From NCBI GenBank assembly GCA_963784065.1, contig CAWAQA010000003.1, positions 1,054,001 through 1,118,000 of the forward strand: 64,000 nt of DNA. Reading direction: 5' to 3'. Made by a program: the position numbers and the translations under genes. Shown here in pieces: positions 1 through 9,797 of this stretch (position 1 is its first letter; every line of letters starts with the position of its first letter). The notes under the pieces are model-generated. The model saw only the letters and a program-made list of their open reading frames with translations, had not been told where the DNA came from and made no database searches. This DNA comes from CAWAQA01 sp963784065 (GTDB taxonomy: Bacteria > Acidobacteriota > Vicinamibacteria > Vicinamibacterales > UBA2999).

Positions 1-80
1 GAAGATGACCCGTCGTGCATGAACGCCGGGAGCCGTCTCCGGCACGCCCGCGCCGCGCGGCGCGGCCACCGCGCCCGCCT

Positions 81-566
81 TCACGATTGCCTCAGCGTGG
101 CACGGGCCTGCGCCACGCGGGTCTGCAGGTGGGCGACCGCAATCCTCGTCTCTCGCACCAGCACGACGGCGCCGTGCATCAACGCGCTCACCCCGATCGT
201 CCCGGCCGCCAGGCCGAGGAGCTCGAAGCCGATCACGATCGGACGCGGACCGGCGGCCGCCGCGGCCGCGCCGATCAGCGACACGAGCGTCGCCAGCGCG
301 AACCCGGCGAGCGCCACGTAGAAGCTGCGCAGGACGCGCAGCAGCATCACGGCCCGGTCCTGCGTGATGACGAGGTCGCGCATGGAGCGGCTCCGCTTCT
401 CCCCGTCGGCATCCGCTTCGACCTGTCGCAACAGCTCGCGCGCGCGGTCCACGGCCCGTGCCAGCCGGTTGCTCGTGCTCATGGCGAGCACGGCGCACGC
501 ATTGGTCAGGATGGCCGGCGCGACGATCAGCGACAGCGCGGCAAACGGGTTGACGGACGATTCCAT
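81..566 (-). CDS. DUF2721 family membrane protein
   Basis: The 161-residue protein has a hydrophobic N-terminal segment (about residues 8-30), a basic/acidic helical middle (about 33-65) and two further membrane segments (about 75-100 and 112-135). This three-helix layout and the opening NPFAALSLIVAPAILTNAC are typical of the DUF2721 family, whose function is unknown. It begins one base after the stop of the GDSL esterase gene upstream, so the two are probably co-transcribed. The family call is from pattern recognition; no biochemical role can be given. Confidence 0.75.
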   Translation of the reverse strand: MESSVNPFAALSLIVAPAILTNACAVLAMSTSNRLARAVDRARELLRQVEADADGEKRSRSMRDLVITQDRAVMLLRVLRSFYVALAGFALATLVSLIGAAAAAAGPRPIVIGFELLGLAAGTIGVSALMHGAVVLVRETRIAVAHLQTRVAQARATLRQS

Positions 567-567
567 G

Positions 568-1244
568 TCATCGTGCGTTCAGAAGCGGACGGAGCAGCGC
601 CGACCACAGCTCGTATCCGTGCGCCGTCAGGTGCAGCCCGTCGGGGACGAAGAGCTCCGGGCGCGGCGTCTCCGTCCCAGCCCAGCATCGCCTGGTCGAC
701 GTCCACGAACGCGATGTTGTCGTCGTGCCCGGCGAAGCCGCGAATCAGCCCGTTGGCCAGCCGCATCCGCTCGACGACCGTCCAGCGCTGCAGGCTCGGC
801 TTGATGCCGATGAATATGATGCGGACCTCCGGCAGCGCGGCGCGCACCGTCCGCACGAACTGCTCGAAGCGGATCGCCACCTGCTCCGAGGTCGCGCCTC
901 CGTAGATGTCGTTGTCGCCGGCATAGACGACGACGATCCGCGGCTTGTAGGCGATGACGATGCGGTCGGCGTAGCGAACGAGATCCGAGAGCTGCGACCC
1001 GCCGAAGCCGCGGTTGATGATCGTCAGCCCCGGGAAATATTTCTCCACGTCCCAGAGCCGGATGCTGGAGCTGCCGGCGAACACGATCTGGCCCGAAGGC
1101 GGCGGCGAGAGGCGGTCGCGCGCCTCGAACTCGGCGATGCTCGGCCTCCCAGACGCCGGCGGACTGCGCCGCCGCGGCGGCGGCCGCCAGGAGAAGACCG
1201 GCGATCGACAGCGCGACGGCGAACGCAGTGCGGCTTCTCATCAC
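568..1244 (-). CDS. Secreted GDSL/SGNH-type lipase/esterase, interrupted by two frameshifts
   Basis: A signal peptide (MMRSRTAFAVALSIAGLLLA...) is followed in another frame by the SGNH hydrolase blocks: FAGSSSIRLW (block I, Ser nucleophile), NRGFGGSQ (Gly block), YAGDNDI (Asn block) and, after a second shift, VPDGLHLTAHGYELW (block V, catalytic Asp and His). Single extra bases near 1140 and 675 explain both shifts, and removing them gives an uninterrupted protein of about 225 residues ending at the TGA at 568-570. The enzyme would act on acyl or acetyl esters in the periplasm. The substrate is not predictable. The frameshifts resemble many others in this window and may be assembly error. Confidence 0.7.
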
Positions 1245-1274
1245 CGTGGGGCTCCTACGTTGGACGTGTGGCGC

Positions 1275-2318
1275 CTACCTCGGACGCGCCTCGATCACGG
1301 AGAGCGGCGATTGCGTCGGCACGATTCGCGTCAGCTCGAAGCCGGCGCGCTCGAACAACGCGCCGAACTCGGCGGCCGTGCGCTCCTTGCCGCCGGGCAG
1401 GAGCAGCATCTCGAGATCGATCAGCTTGCCCATGTCCGGCTGGTTGCCTGCCTGGATGACGGTGTCGAGCAGGATGACCTTGCCGTGCGGCTTTCCCTCG
1501 AGCGCCCGGCGGATGTTCTTCAGGATGACCACCGACTTCTCATCGTCCCAGTCGTGGATGATGTGCTTCATGATGTAGGCGTCGCCGCCAGGCGGCACCG
1601 CGGTGAAGAAGTCGCCCGCCGCCAGCTCGACGCGGTCCTTGACGCCGAACTCCTCGAGCCGGTTGCCGGCGAGGACGTGCTCGAGATCGAAGAGGACGCC
1701 GCGCATCCGCGGATACTCGCGCAGGATCGACGCCAGGATCATCCCGTGGCCGCCGGCGATGTCCACCAGCACGTCGATGCCGCTGAAATCGTACGCCTGC
1801 AGCGCCGCCGGCGCGACGGTCGCGCTGAATGCCGTCATCGCGTTGTTGAAGCGGTCGGCAAGGTCGGTGTCGCGCGTGAAGTACTCGAAGACGGGCATGC
1901 CGACGACTTTCTCGCCAACCGTCTGCCCGGTCTGCACGGCGGAGAGCATCTCCGCGTAGACCCGGTAGTGGAAGGGGTCGCACATCCACAGGATCATGTC
2001 GCGGGCGCCGCCGGGAGCACCGCTCCGCAGCAATTCGCCGACCGGCGTCAACGCGAACGTGCGCGGCGCTGGTTCGTGGAAGACGCCGACGGTCGAGAGG
2101 GCGCGAAGCAGCCGGTAGAGGGCGTCCTCGTGCGCGCTGGCGGCGCGCGCGAGGTCCGACGTGGTGCGTGGGCCGTTGGCCAGGTGATCGGGAATATCGA
2201 GGCGAGTGGCGGTTCCGAGCGCGGCCGAGACGATGTAGCCCATGCCGAGCTGATAGACGTGTTGCATCGCCGCCGCCATGTCGGGAGCAGCGGCCTGTGG
2301 TTCGGTAGCCTGTGTCAT
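1275..2318 (-). CDS. SAM-dependent O-methyltransferase (dimerisation + Methyltransf_2 type)
   Basis: The 347-residue protein starts at MTQATEPQ, with ATG at 2316-2318; an upstream in-frame ATG at 2360 would add only an unconserved arginine-rich leader. Residues about 10-100 form the winged-helix dimerisation domain typical of small-molecule O-methyltransferases (LGTATRLDIPDHLANGPRT..., LLRALSTVGVF). The SAM site is VDIAGGHGMI at about 170-180, followed by FDLEHV, and the acidic/His motif HIIHDWDDEK is the usual catalytic histidine region. The family methylates hydroxyl groups on aromatic or polyketide-like acceptors; the acceptor here is unknown. It is a single gene with no pathway partners next to it. 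Confidence 0.8.
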   Translation of the reverse strand: MTQATEPQAAAPDMAAAMQHVYQLGMGYIVSAALGTATRLDIPDHLANGPRTTSDLARAASAHEDALYRLLRALSTVGVFHEPAPRTFALTPVGELLRSGAPGGARDMILWMCDPFHYRVYAEMLSAVQTGQTVGEKVVGMPVFEYFTRDTDLADRFNNAMTAFSATVAPAALQAYDFSGIDVLVDIAGGHGMILASILREYPRMRGVLFDLEHVLAGNRLEEFGVKDRVELAAGDFFTAVPPGGDAYIMKHIIHDWDDEKSVVILKNIRRALEGKPHGKVILLDTVIQAGNQPDMGKLIDLEMLLLPGGKERTAAEFGALFERAGFELTRIVPTQSPLSVIEARPR

Positions 2319-2375
2319 CGATTGAGGATACACCGCCGCTCGCGGCGCCCTTCGAGGCATCCTGAACGGACGCGG

Positions 2376-2774
2376 CTAGCCGAGCAGCCCGAACGCGAGC
2401 CCGAACAGCGTGAAGCGCACGGCGTGATAGCCACCGTTGATGAGCATCAACGCGGCCCTCCGGCCCTCGAACAGGTAGTTGGTCGCCAGCGAGGTGGCAA
2501 CCCAGCAGATGCCGGCCGCCGCACCCGCGGCGACCGAGAACGCCAGCCCCGGATTGGGGCCCAGGAACAACCCGAACACATAGCAGGCGATGAGCCCGAG
2601 GACAAACGTCGTACCATACGTCCTGGCGGGGTTGAAGTCCCTCCGGATCGTTTCAGGGGTCAGCCCGACCGACGCCATCCATGCTTTTCCGAAGAGCGGA
2701 CCGTACCAGAGCGCGCCGAGTGCGAACCCGAGCAGTGTCCCGACCAGCGTCGCGACCAGCGAAACATCCGGCAT
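2376..2774 (-). CDS. DUF1761 family membrane protein
   Basis: This 132-residue protein starts with ATG at 2772-2774. It has four membrane segments (about residues 7-27, 54-74, 77-97 and 113-131) and the motif ALWYGPLFGKAWM near residue 21, which characterises DUF1761. The function is unknown. It stands alone between the methyltransferase and the divergent M49 peptidase. A much longer reading frame in the same phase runs on upstream, but it is antisense to the peptidase and has no support. Confidence 0.75.
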   Translation of the reverse strand: MPDVSLVATLVGTLLGFALGALWYGPLFGKAWMASVGLTPETIRRDFNPARTYGTTFVLGLIACYVFGLFLGPNPGLAFSVAAGAAAGICWVATSLATNYLFEGRRAALMLINGGYHAVRFTLFGLAFGLLG

Positions 2775-3027
2775 CCTGTGCTCCGTGTCAAAAGGCTGAG
2801 CCTGGCGCCGATTATAGCTGCAGGGTCCGCCGCGATCCGGAGGCTGACGGCATGCGCAAAAGCGCGAAACCTCGGGAACGGTCAAGCCACACCCCGCCCG
2901 GCGCAGTCCAACGATCGAGGCACAAATATCGCTTCCCGGCTCCATTGAACATGGCGCCGCTGGCTCTCCACCAGGCATCGGCTTCCGGCCCGGAGCCGGA
3001 CGACAGTAAAGAAGTAAAGGACAAAGG

Positions 3028-5072
3028 ATGAGAACGACCCGACTCCTCGCGTTCGCCGTATCGGCTGCGCTGACGGTAGCCTGCTCCGGATCGGAACCGC
3101 GCGACGAGGCCCAGTCGCCGCGCGGCCAGCGCGGCGCACCACGAGCGGCGGCGAACGACAGTACCTGCTCGAGCGCGTGGACGACGCCGCCGTCGTGCAG
3201 CTGTACGCGGACGGCTTCGCCTCGCTGCCGTTGCGTGAAAAGACGCTTATCTGGCACCTGTCCCAGGCGACCATTGCCGGGCGCGACATCTACATCGACC
3301 AGAAGCATCCGAGCGCGCTCGAGATGCGTGCCGTGCTCGAGGCGATCATCACGCACCCGCAGGGCATCGACCAGCCGACGCTCGCCGAGATCCAGCGCTA
3401 CACCAAGCTGTTCTGGATCAACAACGGGCCGTATCACAACCTGACGGCGCAGAAGTTCGTGCTGAAGACGACGCCGCAGGCGTTCGCGGCGGCCGCGAAG
3501 AGCGCCGCGCAGGCAGGCGCGACCTTGCCCGGCGCGGAGGGTGAATCGCTCGACGCGATGCTGGCGCGGCTGCAGCCGATGTTCTTCGATCCGGCCGTCG
3601 ATCCGATCGTCACCAACAAGACGCCGGGCCCGGGCGAGGACCTCCTGACCGCCAGCGCCAACAACCTCTACTCCGGCGTCAGCATGGCGGACCTGAAGGG
3701 CTTCACCGAGAAGTACCCGCTCAACTCGCGCCTCGTGAAGCAGAACGGCCGGCTGGTCGAGGAGGTCTACCGGATCAACGGGCGCTACGGTCCGCAGATC
3801 ACCGAGATCGTGAAGCATCTCGAGGCGGCGATTCCCTACGCGACCGAGCCGATGGCCAACGCGCTGCGCGCGCTCATCCAGTGGTATCGCACGGGCGAGG
3901 ACGCCGACCGCGTCAAGTACGACGTCGCGTGGGTCGAGGACAAGGCGTCGCCGGTGGACACGATCAACGGGTTCATCGAGGTCTACCTCGACGCCCGCGG
4001 CATCAAGGGCTCCTGGGAGGGCGTCGTCTTCTACGTGAACCAGGAGAAGACCGGGCGGATCCGGACGCTGGCGGACAACGCGCAGTGGTTCGAGGATCAC
4101 ATGCCCTGGGACGCCAAGTACCGGAAACCGGACGTCACCGGCATCGTCGCCAACGCCATCGACGTCGTGGTCGAGACCGGCGATGCGGGCCCGACGTCCG
4201 CGGTCGGGATCAACCTGCCGAACGACAACCGGGTGCGCGAGGAGCACGGCAGCAAGTCGGTCTCGCTGTCGAACATCCGCGAGTCGAACGACAACGCGAA
4301 CCCGGGCACGACGCGCGGCGAGTTCTCGTGGACGCCGGAAGAGGCGGAGCGTGCCGCCAAGCACGGCTCGTTTGCCGGCGAGATGCACACCAACATGCAC
4401 GAGGTGATCGGCCACGCGTCGGGCCGGCAGTCGCCGGCGCTCAAGGGCACGCCGCAGGCGGCGCTCAAGGAGCACGCCTCGGCGCTCGAGGAAGCGCGCG
4501 CCGATCTGGTGGCGCTCTATTTCATCGCCGATCCGAAGCTCGTGGAGCTCGGTGTCATCCCGGCGGCCGACCACGACGCGATTACCCGCACGGAATACGA
4601 GTCGTACACGCGCGTCGCGCTCACGCAGCTGCTGCGCGTCGGGCGCAACGCCACGCAGCTCGAGCAGGATCACATGCGGAACCGCCAGATGGTGGTGCGC
4701 TGGCTCATGGCCAACACGAAGGCCATCGAGCAGCGGACGCGCGACGGCAAGACCTATTACGTGATGGCGGACCCGCAGGCGTTCCGCGAGGGCGCCGGCC
4801 GGCTCCTCGCCGAGGTGCAGCGGATCAAGGGCGAGGGTGACTACGCGGCAGCGAAGAAGCTGTTCGACACGTATGGGGTGCGCTTCGATCCGAAGCTGCG
4901 CGACGAAGTCATCGCGCGCGTGGAAAAGCTCAATCCGTCGAGCTATTCCGGTTTCGTCATGCCGAAGCTGACGCCGGTGACCGACGCGAACGGGAAGATC
5001 ACCGACGTGCGGATTTCGTACCCGATGGACCTCACGACCCAGATGCTCGAATGGTCGGGGGCGAGGAACTGA
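3028..5072 (+). CDS. M49 family zinc dipeptidyl-peptidase III-like lipoprotein, one frameshift
   Basis: Peptidase family M49 removes dipeptides from peptide N-termini. The zinc site is visible as HEVIGH near 4405 (the HEXXGH motif unique to M49) with the downstream glutamate motif EEARADLVALYF near 4490. The start at 3028 encodes a lipoprotein signal (FAVSAALTVACSG), preceded by the ribosome-binding-like AAAGG. The frame breaks near 3158 and resumes as QYLLERVDDAAVVQLYADGF, consistent with one missing base. The corrected length of about 681 residues matches the family. Opening at the in-frame GTG at 3177 would lose the export signal and is less likely. Confidence 0.85.
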
Positions 5073-5092
5073 ACCGCGACCTCCGGTCGTAG

Positions 5093-5220
5093 GGGCCGGC
5101 TCTCAGCCGGCCCGTCACGTCGGATACGCACGGCGCGGGCCGGCTGAAGCCGGCCCCGGTACCTTCACGGTCCGGCCTCGCGTGGGTTGCGTCGTAGCGG
5201 CGGACCTTCAGGTCCGCCGC
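5093..5220. repeat. Three intergenic palindromic repeats
   Basis: The gap between the M49 and DUF5996 genes contains GGGCCGGCTCTCAGCCGGCC-type palindromes at 5093-5113 and 5137-5156, and a different palindrome (GGCGGACCTTCAGGTCCGCC core) at 5197-5220. The last overlaps the end of the DUF5996 gene and provides its TGA. The two genes converge here, so these hairpins may also stop transcription, but none has a T-tract. Confidence 0.85.
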
Positions 5221-6161
5221 CGCTCGAGCGCGGCGCGATCCCACTTCCCCGAATCCGCCGCCGCGTCGTAGGTGCTCTGCAGGAACTCGAGCAGCACCGC
5301 CTCGGGTTCCTCCGCCTCGCGGACGACGTCGTACGGCAGGAGGAACTCCCGCAGATCCTTGCTGTAGAACGCGCCGGACGGCCGCACGGGCGTGGCTGCG
5401 AACGACGCCGGCTCCGGGTAGGCATACGAGTAGAACGCCGCGTACTCGACGCCGTCTCCGCCGGGCCAGAACCCGGCGCTGCTGACCTCGTGCGAGTAGG
5501 CCTCGCGCGTCACCGCATCGGGCAGGTTGGGAATCCCGCCCGGATGCGGCGGCGCCGGCCGCCCGGAGAACCGCGTCACCGCGAGGTCCGGAGCGCCCCA
5601 GAAAAGGTGGACGGGACTGCACTTGCCGAGGAACGGCGCGCGGAACTCCCGGAACGCGCGATCGGCGCTCACCAGAATGCGCCAGAAGCGGTTCACGTAG
5701 TCGCCGTCGTACGAGGCGTGGCGCTCGTCGCGATCGAAGGCAACCGCGTCGGCCACTTCGTTCGGCCGCGGGTAGATCGGCGTCTCGATCGAGAGGTCGC
5801 GCAGGTGGACCTGCAGCTCGCGATAGAAGTCCGCGACCGAGCGCGGCCGCAGCTCCATCCGCCGCGTGTTCCCATCGCTGCAGCGGATCACGAGCCAGTG
5901 GTCGATGAAGTCGAACTCGATCTCGAACGCCCGCGGCGCCGCCGGGATCTCCGTCGTCGTCACGCCGCGCGGCGAGACGGCGAACGTGACGTGCCACCAG
6001 TGGTTCACCGGCGGCGTCTGGACCATCCGGATCTTGCCGACGATCTGCAGCCAGCGGTGCAGCGTCGCGCGCGTGTCCGCCCACTCGCCCGGCGGCAGGG
6101 CGGGCCAGCGCGGGTCGTCCACGCTCCTGCCGCCGTTACTTTTGTGAGTGCTCATACACAA
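5208..6161 (-). CDS. DUF5996 family protein
   Basis: The 317-residue soluble protein matches the DUF5996 family, uncharacterised proteins of about 300 residues. Recognisable blocks are WPALPPGEWADTRATLHRWLQIVGKIR at the N-terminus, NHWWHVTF, and the CSPVHLFWGAPDLAVTRFSGR region near residue 190. The first ATG at 6161 lies inside the end of the amidohydrolase gene (about 26-base overlap); the ATG at 6155 is equally possible. The stop codon at 5208-5210 falls in the centre of a palindromic repeat, so the final residues RRRT are repeat-encoded. Function unknown. Confidence 0.75.
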   Translation of the reverse strand: MCMSTHKSNGGRSVDDPRWPALPPGEWADTRATLHRWLQIVGKIRMVQTPPVNHWWHVTFAVSPRGVTTTEIPAAPRAFEIEFDFIDHWLVIRCSDGNTRRMELRPRSVADFYRELQVHLRDLSIETPIYPRPNEVADAVAFDRDERHASYDGDYVNRFWRILVSADRAFREFRAPFLGKCSPVHLFWGAPDLAVTRFSGRPAPPHPGGIPNLPDAVTREAYSHEVSSAGFWPGGDGVEYAAFYSYAYPEPASFAATPVRPSGAFYSKDLREFLLPYDVVREAEEPEAVLLEFLQSTYDAAADSGKWDRAALERRRT

Positions 6162-7820
6162 TCTCGCCGCCGATGACGGTCATCCGAACCATGGTCGTGA
6201 GAACCTCCTGCTCCGGCACGCGCATGATGTCTTTCGACAGCACGACGAAGTCGGCGAGCTTGCCCGCTTCGAGCGACCCGAGCATCGCCTCGGCGTGCGC
6301 GGCGTAGGCGGCGCCCCACGTGAAGGAGCGCAGCGCTTCGCTCACGCGAGAGGCGTTGGGTCGGCATCCAGCCGCCGCCCGGCTTGCCCGAGGGATCCTG
6401 CGCGGGTCATCGCCGCGTACAGGCCGAGCATCGGGTTCGCCTCTTCGACCGGAAAGTCCGAGCCGTTGGCGAGCACGACGCCGGACTTGAGCAGCGTCTG
6501 CCAGACGTAGGCGCCCTCCGCCGTCCGCGCGGCGCCGATCCGATCTTCCACCCACGGCATGTCCGAGGTCGCGTGCGTCGCCTGCATCGAGGCGACGATG
6601 CCGAGGCGGGCGAACCGCGGGATCTCCGCCGCGTCGAGAATCTGCGCGTGCTCGATGCGCGGCCGCAGCGCGCGGGCACCAGGGACCTCGCGCTGCACCC
6701 GCTCGAACGTGTCCATCGCGACGCGGTTGCCACGGTCGCCAATCGCGTGAATGGCGGCCTGGAATCCCGCCTTCGCCGCCGCCAGCGTCTGCGCGTAGAC
6801 CTCCTCGGGCGGTGTCGTCAACAGGCCGCTCGTCGCCGGCTCGTCGGAGTAGGGCTCGATCATCGCCGCCCCGCGCGATCCGAGCGCGCCGTCGGCCACG
6901 ATCTTGATGGCGCGAACGACGAGCCGCGGGTTCGTGCCGCCGGTGACGGGTCCCTTGTCGAAGAACGGCCGCAGCGACGGCAGCGTGCCGCGAAGCATCA
7001 CGTACACCCGCGTCTTCAATCGGCCGGTGCCGATGAGCGTCCGGTACGCGTCCACCGTCTCACCATCGGTTCCCGCGTCGTGCACCATCGTCAGCCCGAG
7101 ACGGCGGAACTCCTGGTCGGCGAGCAGGAGCCGCGCCTCGAGCTGCGCCCGGGAGATTCGCGGGATACGTGACGAGACGAGGCTGTCGGCGCGATCGATC
7201 AGGACGCCGGTGGGCTCACCGGCGGCGCCGCGAATGATCCGGCCGCCCGCCGGGTCCGCGGTCGCAGCCGTCAGGCCGGCCAGTTCCATCGCCTTGCGAT
7301 TGACCAGCGCCGCGTGGCCATCCACGCGCGTCAGATAGACGGGATGCTCCGGTGCGACGGCGCTCAGCAGCTCGTGTGTCGGCCACGCCGTGTCGAGCCA
7401 GTCGTTCTGATCCCATCCCCGGCCGCTAATCCACTGCCCGCGCGGCGTGGACGCGACACGCTGCCGCACGCGCGCCACAACCTGTTCGAAGCTCGTCGTA
7501 CCGCGGAAGTCGAGCGTCTGCAGATTCGAGCCAAGCCCGCCGACGTGGCCGTGGGCGTCCTGCAGCCCGGGAACGAGAGTCGCGCCGCCGGCGTCGATGA
7601 CGCGGGTGGACGGTCCACGAAGACGAAGGACAGCCGCGTTGTCGCCGACCTCTGCGATGCGGTCGCCACGCACCGCGATCGCCTGCGCCGAAGGGCGAGC
7701 CGCGTCTACTGTATGAATGGTCGCGTTGTACAGGATCAAGTCCGCGGACGCCGGGGCCTGAGCCGAGACGACTGCCAGCGCCGCCACCATCACCGCGGCG
7801 ATGCGCGCCAGGAGGAGCAT
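6136..7820 (-). CDS. Secreted YtcJ-type amidohydrolase, two frameshifts near the C-terminus
   Basis: A signal peptide (about residues 1-26) precedes an amidohydrolase-superfamily barrel. It carries VPGLQDAHGHVGG (first metal-binding HxH), the IHAIGDRGN histidine region, IEHAQ, and NGSDFPVEE with the metal-binding Asp. These features place it with YtcJ/N-substituted-formamide deformylase-like enzymes of 550-600 residues. Reading stops early at 6342, but extra bases near 6398 and 6341 restore DPSGKPGGGWMPTQRLS then EALRSFTWGAAYAAHAE and the usual tail ending at 6136. The corrected length is about 561 residues. The substrate is unknown. Confidence 0.82.
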
Positions 7821-7952
7821 GGCCCAATCTTAAATCCGATCGAACATTGCGCATCGACAACCACGGAGACGGACAGAATCCCGTCAGGAAACGTCTCTCT
7901 GTGCCGCTGTGTTCTGCGGCCCGTGGGAGTGACTAGCTGTACGGCGTGCGCG

Positions 7953-8492
7953 TCAGAGCGTGAGCGAGTAGGAGATGACGTCAGCCGGGAGGCGTGTGCT
8001 CAGGTTGGGAAAGACCATGTGCCGCGGCAGCACGCCCTCCTTCACGAACCCGCACTTCTCCAGCACGCGCCCCGACACGGCATGATCGACGTGGGTCGAG
8101 GCCGACAGCACGCGTATCCCGATGCGCGGCGCCAGGTCCACCATCGCACGCAGCGACTCGGTCGCATAGCCTTTCCCCCAGGCGTCGCGTGCGAGGATGT
8201 AGCCCGTGATGGCGCGGTGGGACGTCTCGAAGGCGAAGCCGGTGCTGCCCAGCAGCGTGCCGTCCGCGCGCGAGAAGATCACATAGGGCCCGGCCGGCCA
8301 TCGCTCCCACTCGGCATCGCTGAAGGTGAGGAACGCGTAGGTGTCGTTGATGGTCGTGTGGACGGGCCACGCCATGTAGCGCGTGGCTTCGGCATCAGCC
8401 GCATAACGATCGAAAATCGCCCACGCGTCTTCCGTGCGCGGCCGGCGCATCACGAGGCGCGACGTCTCGAGTTCGAGGGGAGCTTTTCTCAT
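7953..8492 (-). CDS. GNAT N-acetyltransferase (RimJ/RimL type)
   Basis: The 179-residue protein opens with LELETSRLVMRRPRTEDAWAIF, the usual first strand and helix of RimJ/RimL-like acetyltransferases. The acetyl-CoA site is GYILARDAWGKGYATESLRAM at about residues 118-137, and VSGRVLEKCGFVKEGVL supplies the closing motif. Its ATG overlaps the TGA of the SRPBCC gene by four bases (ATGA), so the two are translationally coupled. The target (ribosomal protein N-terminus or a small amine) cannot be predicted. Confidence 0.82.
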   Translation of the reverse strand: MRKAPLELETSRLVMRRPRTEDAWAIFDRYAADAEATRYMAWPVHTTINDTYAFLTFSDAEWERWPAGPYVIFSRADGTLLGSTGFAFETSHRAITGYILARDAWGKGYATESLRAMVDLAPRIGIRVLSASTHVDHAVSGRVLEKCGFVKEGVLPRHMVFPNLSTRLPADVISYSLTL

Positions 8493-8947
8493 CGTGCATC
8501 GATGGCCTCAATCAGCCTTTCCCATTCATCCAGCATCGCCGCGTACGACTCCTCCGTCATCGCCTCGAGCGTCCTCGTGCCCGTATCGGAAAGGCTCGTC
8601 AACCGGTACGTCACCTCCACGTCGGTGCCGCCGCCGCGTTCGGTCGCCCGCACCGTGACGAGGCCGATGCGCGACCCGGGCGTGATGCGCACGTACTCGG
8701 CGACGCCGTCGGCGGCCGAGTAGCGCAGCACCAGCCACTCGGTCTCTTCACCGTTGTGAAAGGTCTGGAAGACGGTCCCCGGTTGATCGGACGGCACGTC
8801 ACGTGGATGGAGATAGCGCGGATCCCAGCCCGCGACCCAGCGCCGCTCGCCTTCCGGAGAGAACAACGGAAACGCCTGCGCGAGCGGCTGCTCGACGCGG
8901 AACGTGCCGGTGCGTTCGACGTGTACGGGGCTGAAGCTGTGTGGCAC
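8489..8947 (-). CDS. SRPBCC/START-like family protein
   Basis: The protein is 152 residues from a GTG at 8945-8947 (VPHSFSPVHVERTGTFRVEQ). Its beta-rich layout, FRVEQPLAQAFPLFSPEGERRWVAGWDPRYLHP and GTVFQTFHNGEETEWLVLRYSAADGVAEYVRI, is typical of small SRPBCC lipid-binding-fold proteins. A longer frame runs upstream but enters the neighbouring YCII gene, so the internal GTG is preferred. It is coupled to the downstream acetyltransferase by an ATGA overlap. The ligand is unknown. Confidence 0.65.
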   Translation of the reverse strand: MPHSFSPVHVERTGTFRVEQPLAQAFPLFSPEGERRWVAGWDPRYLHPRDVPSDQPGTVFQTFHNGEETEWLVLRYSAADGVAEYVRITPGSRIGLVTVRATERGGGTDVEVTYRLTSLSDTGTRTLEAMTEESYAAMLDEWERLIEAIDAR

Positions 8948-8961
8948 GCTGGCGCGCAGGG

Positions 8962-9267
8962 TTAGAGGCTCGGTGGCAGCGCCACCTCGGCAAGCGGGCC
9001 GACGACCGTCGTCCACTCGCGGACGCGCCACCTCGTGACGACGCCGTTCACGACGTAGGGATCGGTCCTGGCGAAGGCTTCGGCGGCCGACGGCGAGTCT
9101 CCCTTGAAGAGCAGCACCGATCCGTCGGCGGGATTCGCGAGGCCGCCGCCGAGCACCAGCTCGCCACGGTCGGCCGCCTCGCGTGCGAGCTTGATGTGCG
9201 CCGCGCGAAACGGCGCGCGGCGCTCCACGTAGTCGTCGACGACGTCGTAGAAGAGCAGGTAGTGCAT
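8962..9267 (-). CDS. YCII-related domain protein
   Basis: This 101-residue protein starts at ATG 9265-9267 (MHYLLFYDVVDDYVERR). The opening strand, RAAHIKLAREAADRGELVLGGGLANPADGSVLLFKG and AAEAFARTDPYVVNGVVTRWRVREW are the standard YCII ferredoxin-like fold. The conserved His and Asp residues suggest an enzymatic role, but none is established for this subgroup. It starts two bases after the DUF411 gene ends, so both probably belong to one transcript. Confidence 0.78.
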   Translation of the reverse strand: MHYLLFYDVVDDYVERRAPFRAAHIKLAREAADRGELVLGGGLANPADGSVLLFKGDSPSAAEAFARTDPYVVNGVVTRWRVREWTTVVGPLAEVALPPSL

Positions 9268-9269
9268 CC

Positions 9270-9725
9270 TCAGCGACCGTGCGACGCGAAGACCGCGGTC
9301 TGTCCCTGCTTGTCGAAGGTCATCACGTTGTAGGGCTGCACGGTGTTCCCCACTTCCATGCCCGGCGAGCCGACCGGCATCCCCGGCACCGCCACACCGA
9401 CGACCGCGGGACGCTCCTTGATCAGCCGCTGCACGTCGGCTGCCGGCACGTGCCCTTCGAGCACGAAGCCGTTGACGACGGCCGTATGGCACGACTGGAG
9501 CCGCCCGGGGACGCCGTACTTCGCTTTGACCTGGCTCATGTCCTCGACGTCGGTCACCGTGGTCTTGAAGCCGTTCGCCTCCAGATGCTTCACCCAGTTG
9601 GCGCAGCACCCGCAGGTCGGGCTCTTGAACACCTCGACGACGGGCGCAGTGGCGCGCTGGGCAGCCACGAGGCCGCCCAGCGACACAGCCCCGACGATGA
9701 CGATCGCGGTGAATACCTTTCTCAT
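9270..9725 (-). CDS. Exported DUF411 metal-binding protein
   Basis: The 151-residue protein has an N-terminal signal (about residues 1-23). The DUF411 core opens with VVEVFKSPTCGCC (Cys38, Cys40, Cys41), followed by WVKHLEANGF and LQSCHTAVVNGFVLEGHVPAADVQRLI. The family is periplasmic and often linked to copper handling. The CGCC and SCHT cysteines/histidine are the likely metal ligands. No copper transporter is adjacent here, so a copper role is family-level inference only. Confidence 0.82.
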   Translation of the reverse strand: MRKVFTAIVIVGAVSLGGLVAAQRATAPVVEVFKSPTCGCCANWVKHLEANGFKTTVTDVEDMSQVKAKYGVPGRLQSCHTAVVNGFVLEGHVPAADVQRLIKERPAVVGVAVPGMPVGSPGMEVGNTVQPYNVMTFDKQGQTAVFASHGR

Positions 9726-9748
9726 AGGTCTATTGTCCCTTACTCACT

Positions 9749-9775
9749 CCGGCTGAGGCCGGAAGCCTCAGCCGG
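9749..9775. terminator. Palindrome between DUF411 gene and heme-protein gene
   Basis: An 11-bp perfect stem (CCGGCTGAGGC / GCCTCAGCCGG) with a five-base loop lies in the gap upstream of the DUF411 start and downstream of the heme-protein gene. It could end transcription of the latter, but there is no T-tract, and it belongs to the same CCGGCTG..CAGCCGG style as the dispersed repeats of the window. Confidence 0.45.
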
Positions 9776-9797
9776 GAACCCCCACTCGCCTCCGCGC

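Noticed and set aside
2775..4673. Long minus-strand frame extending the DUF1761 gene upstream
   Set aside because: It is antisense to the M49 peptidase gene and has a low-complexity arginine-rich translation; the true DUF1761 start is at 2774.
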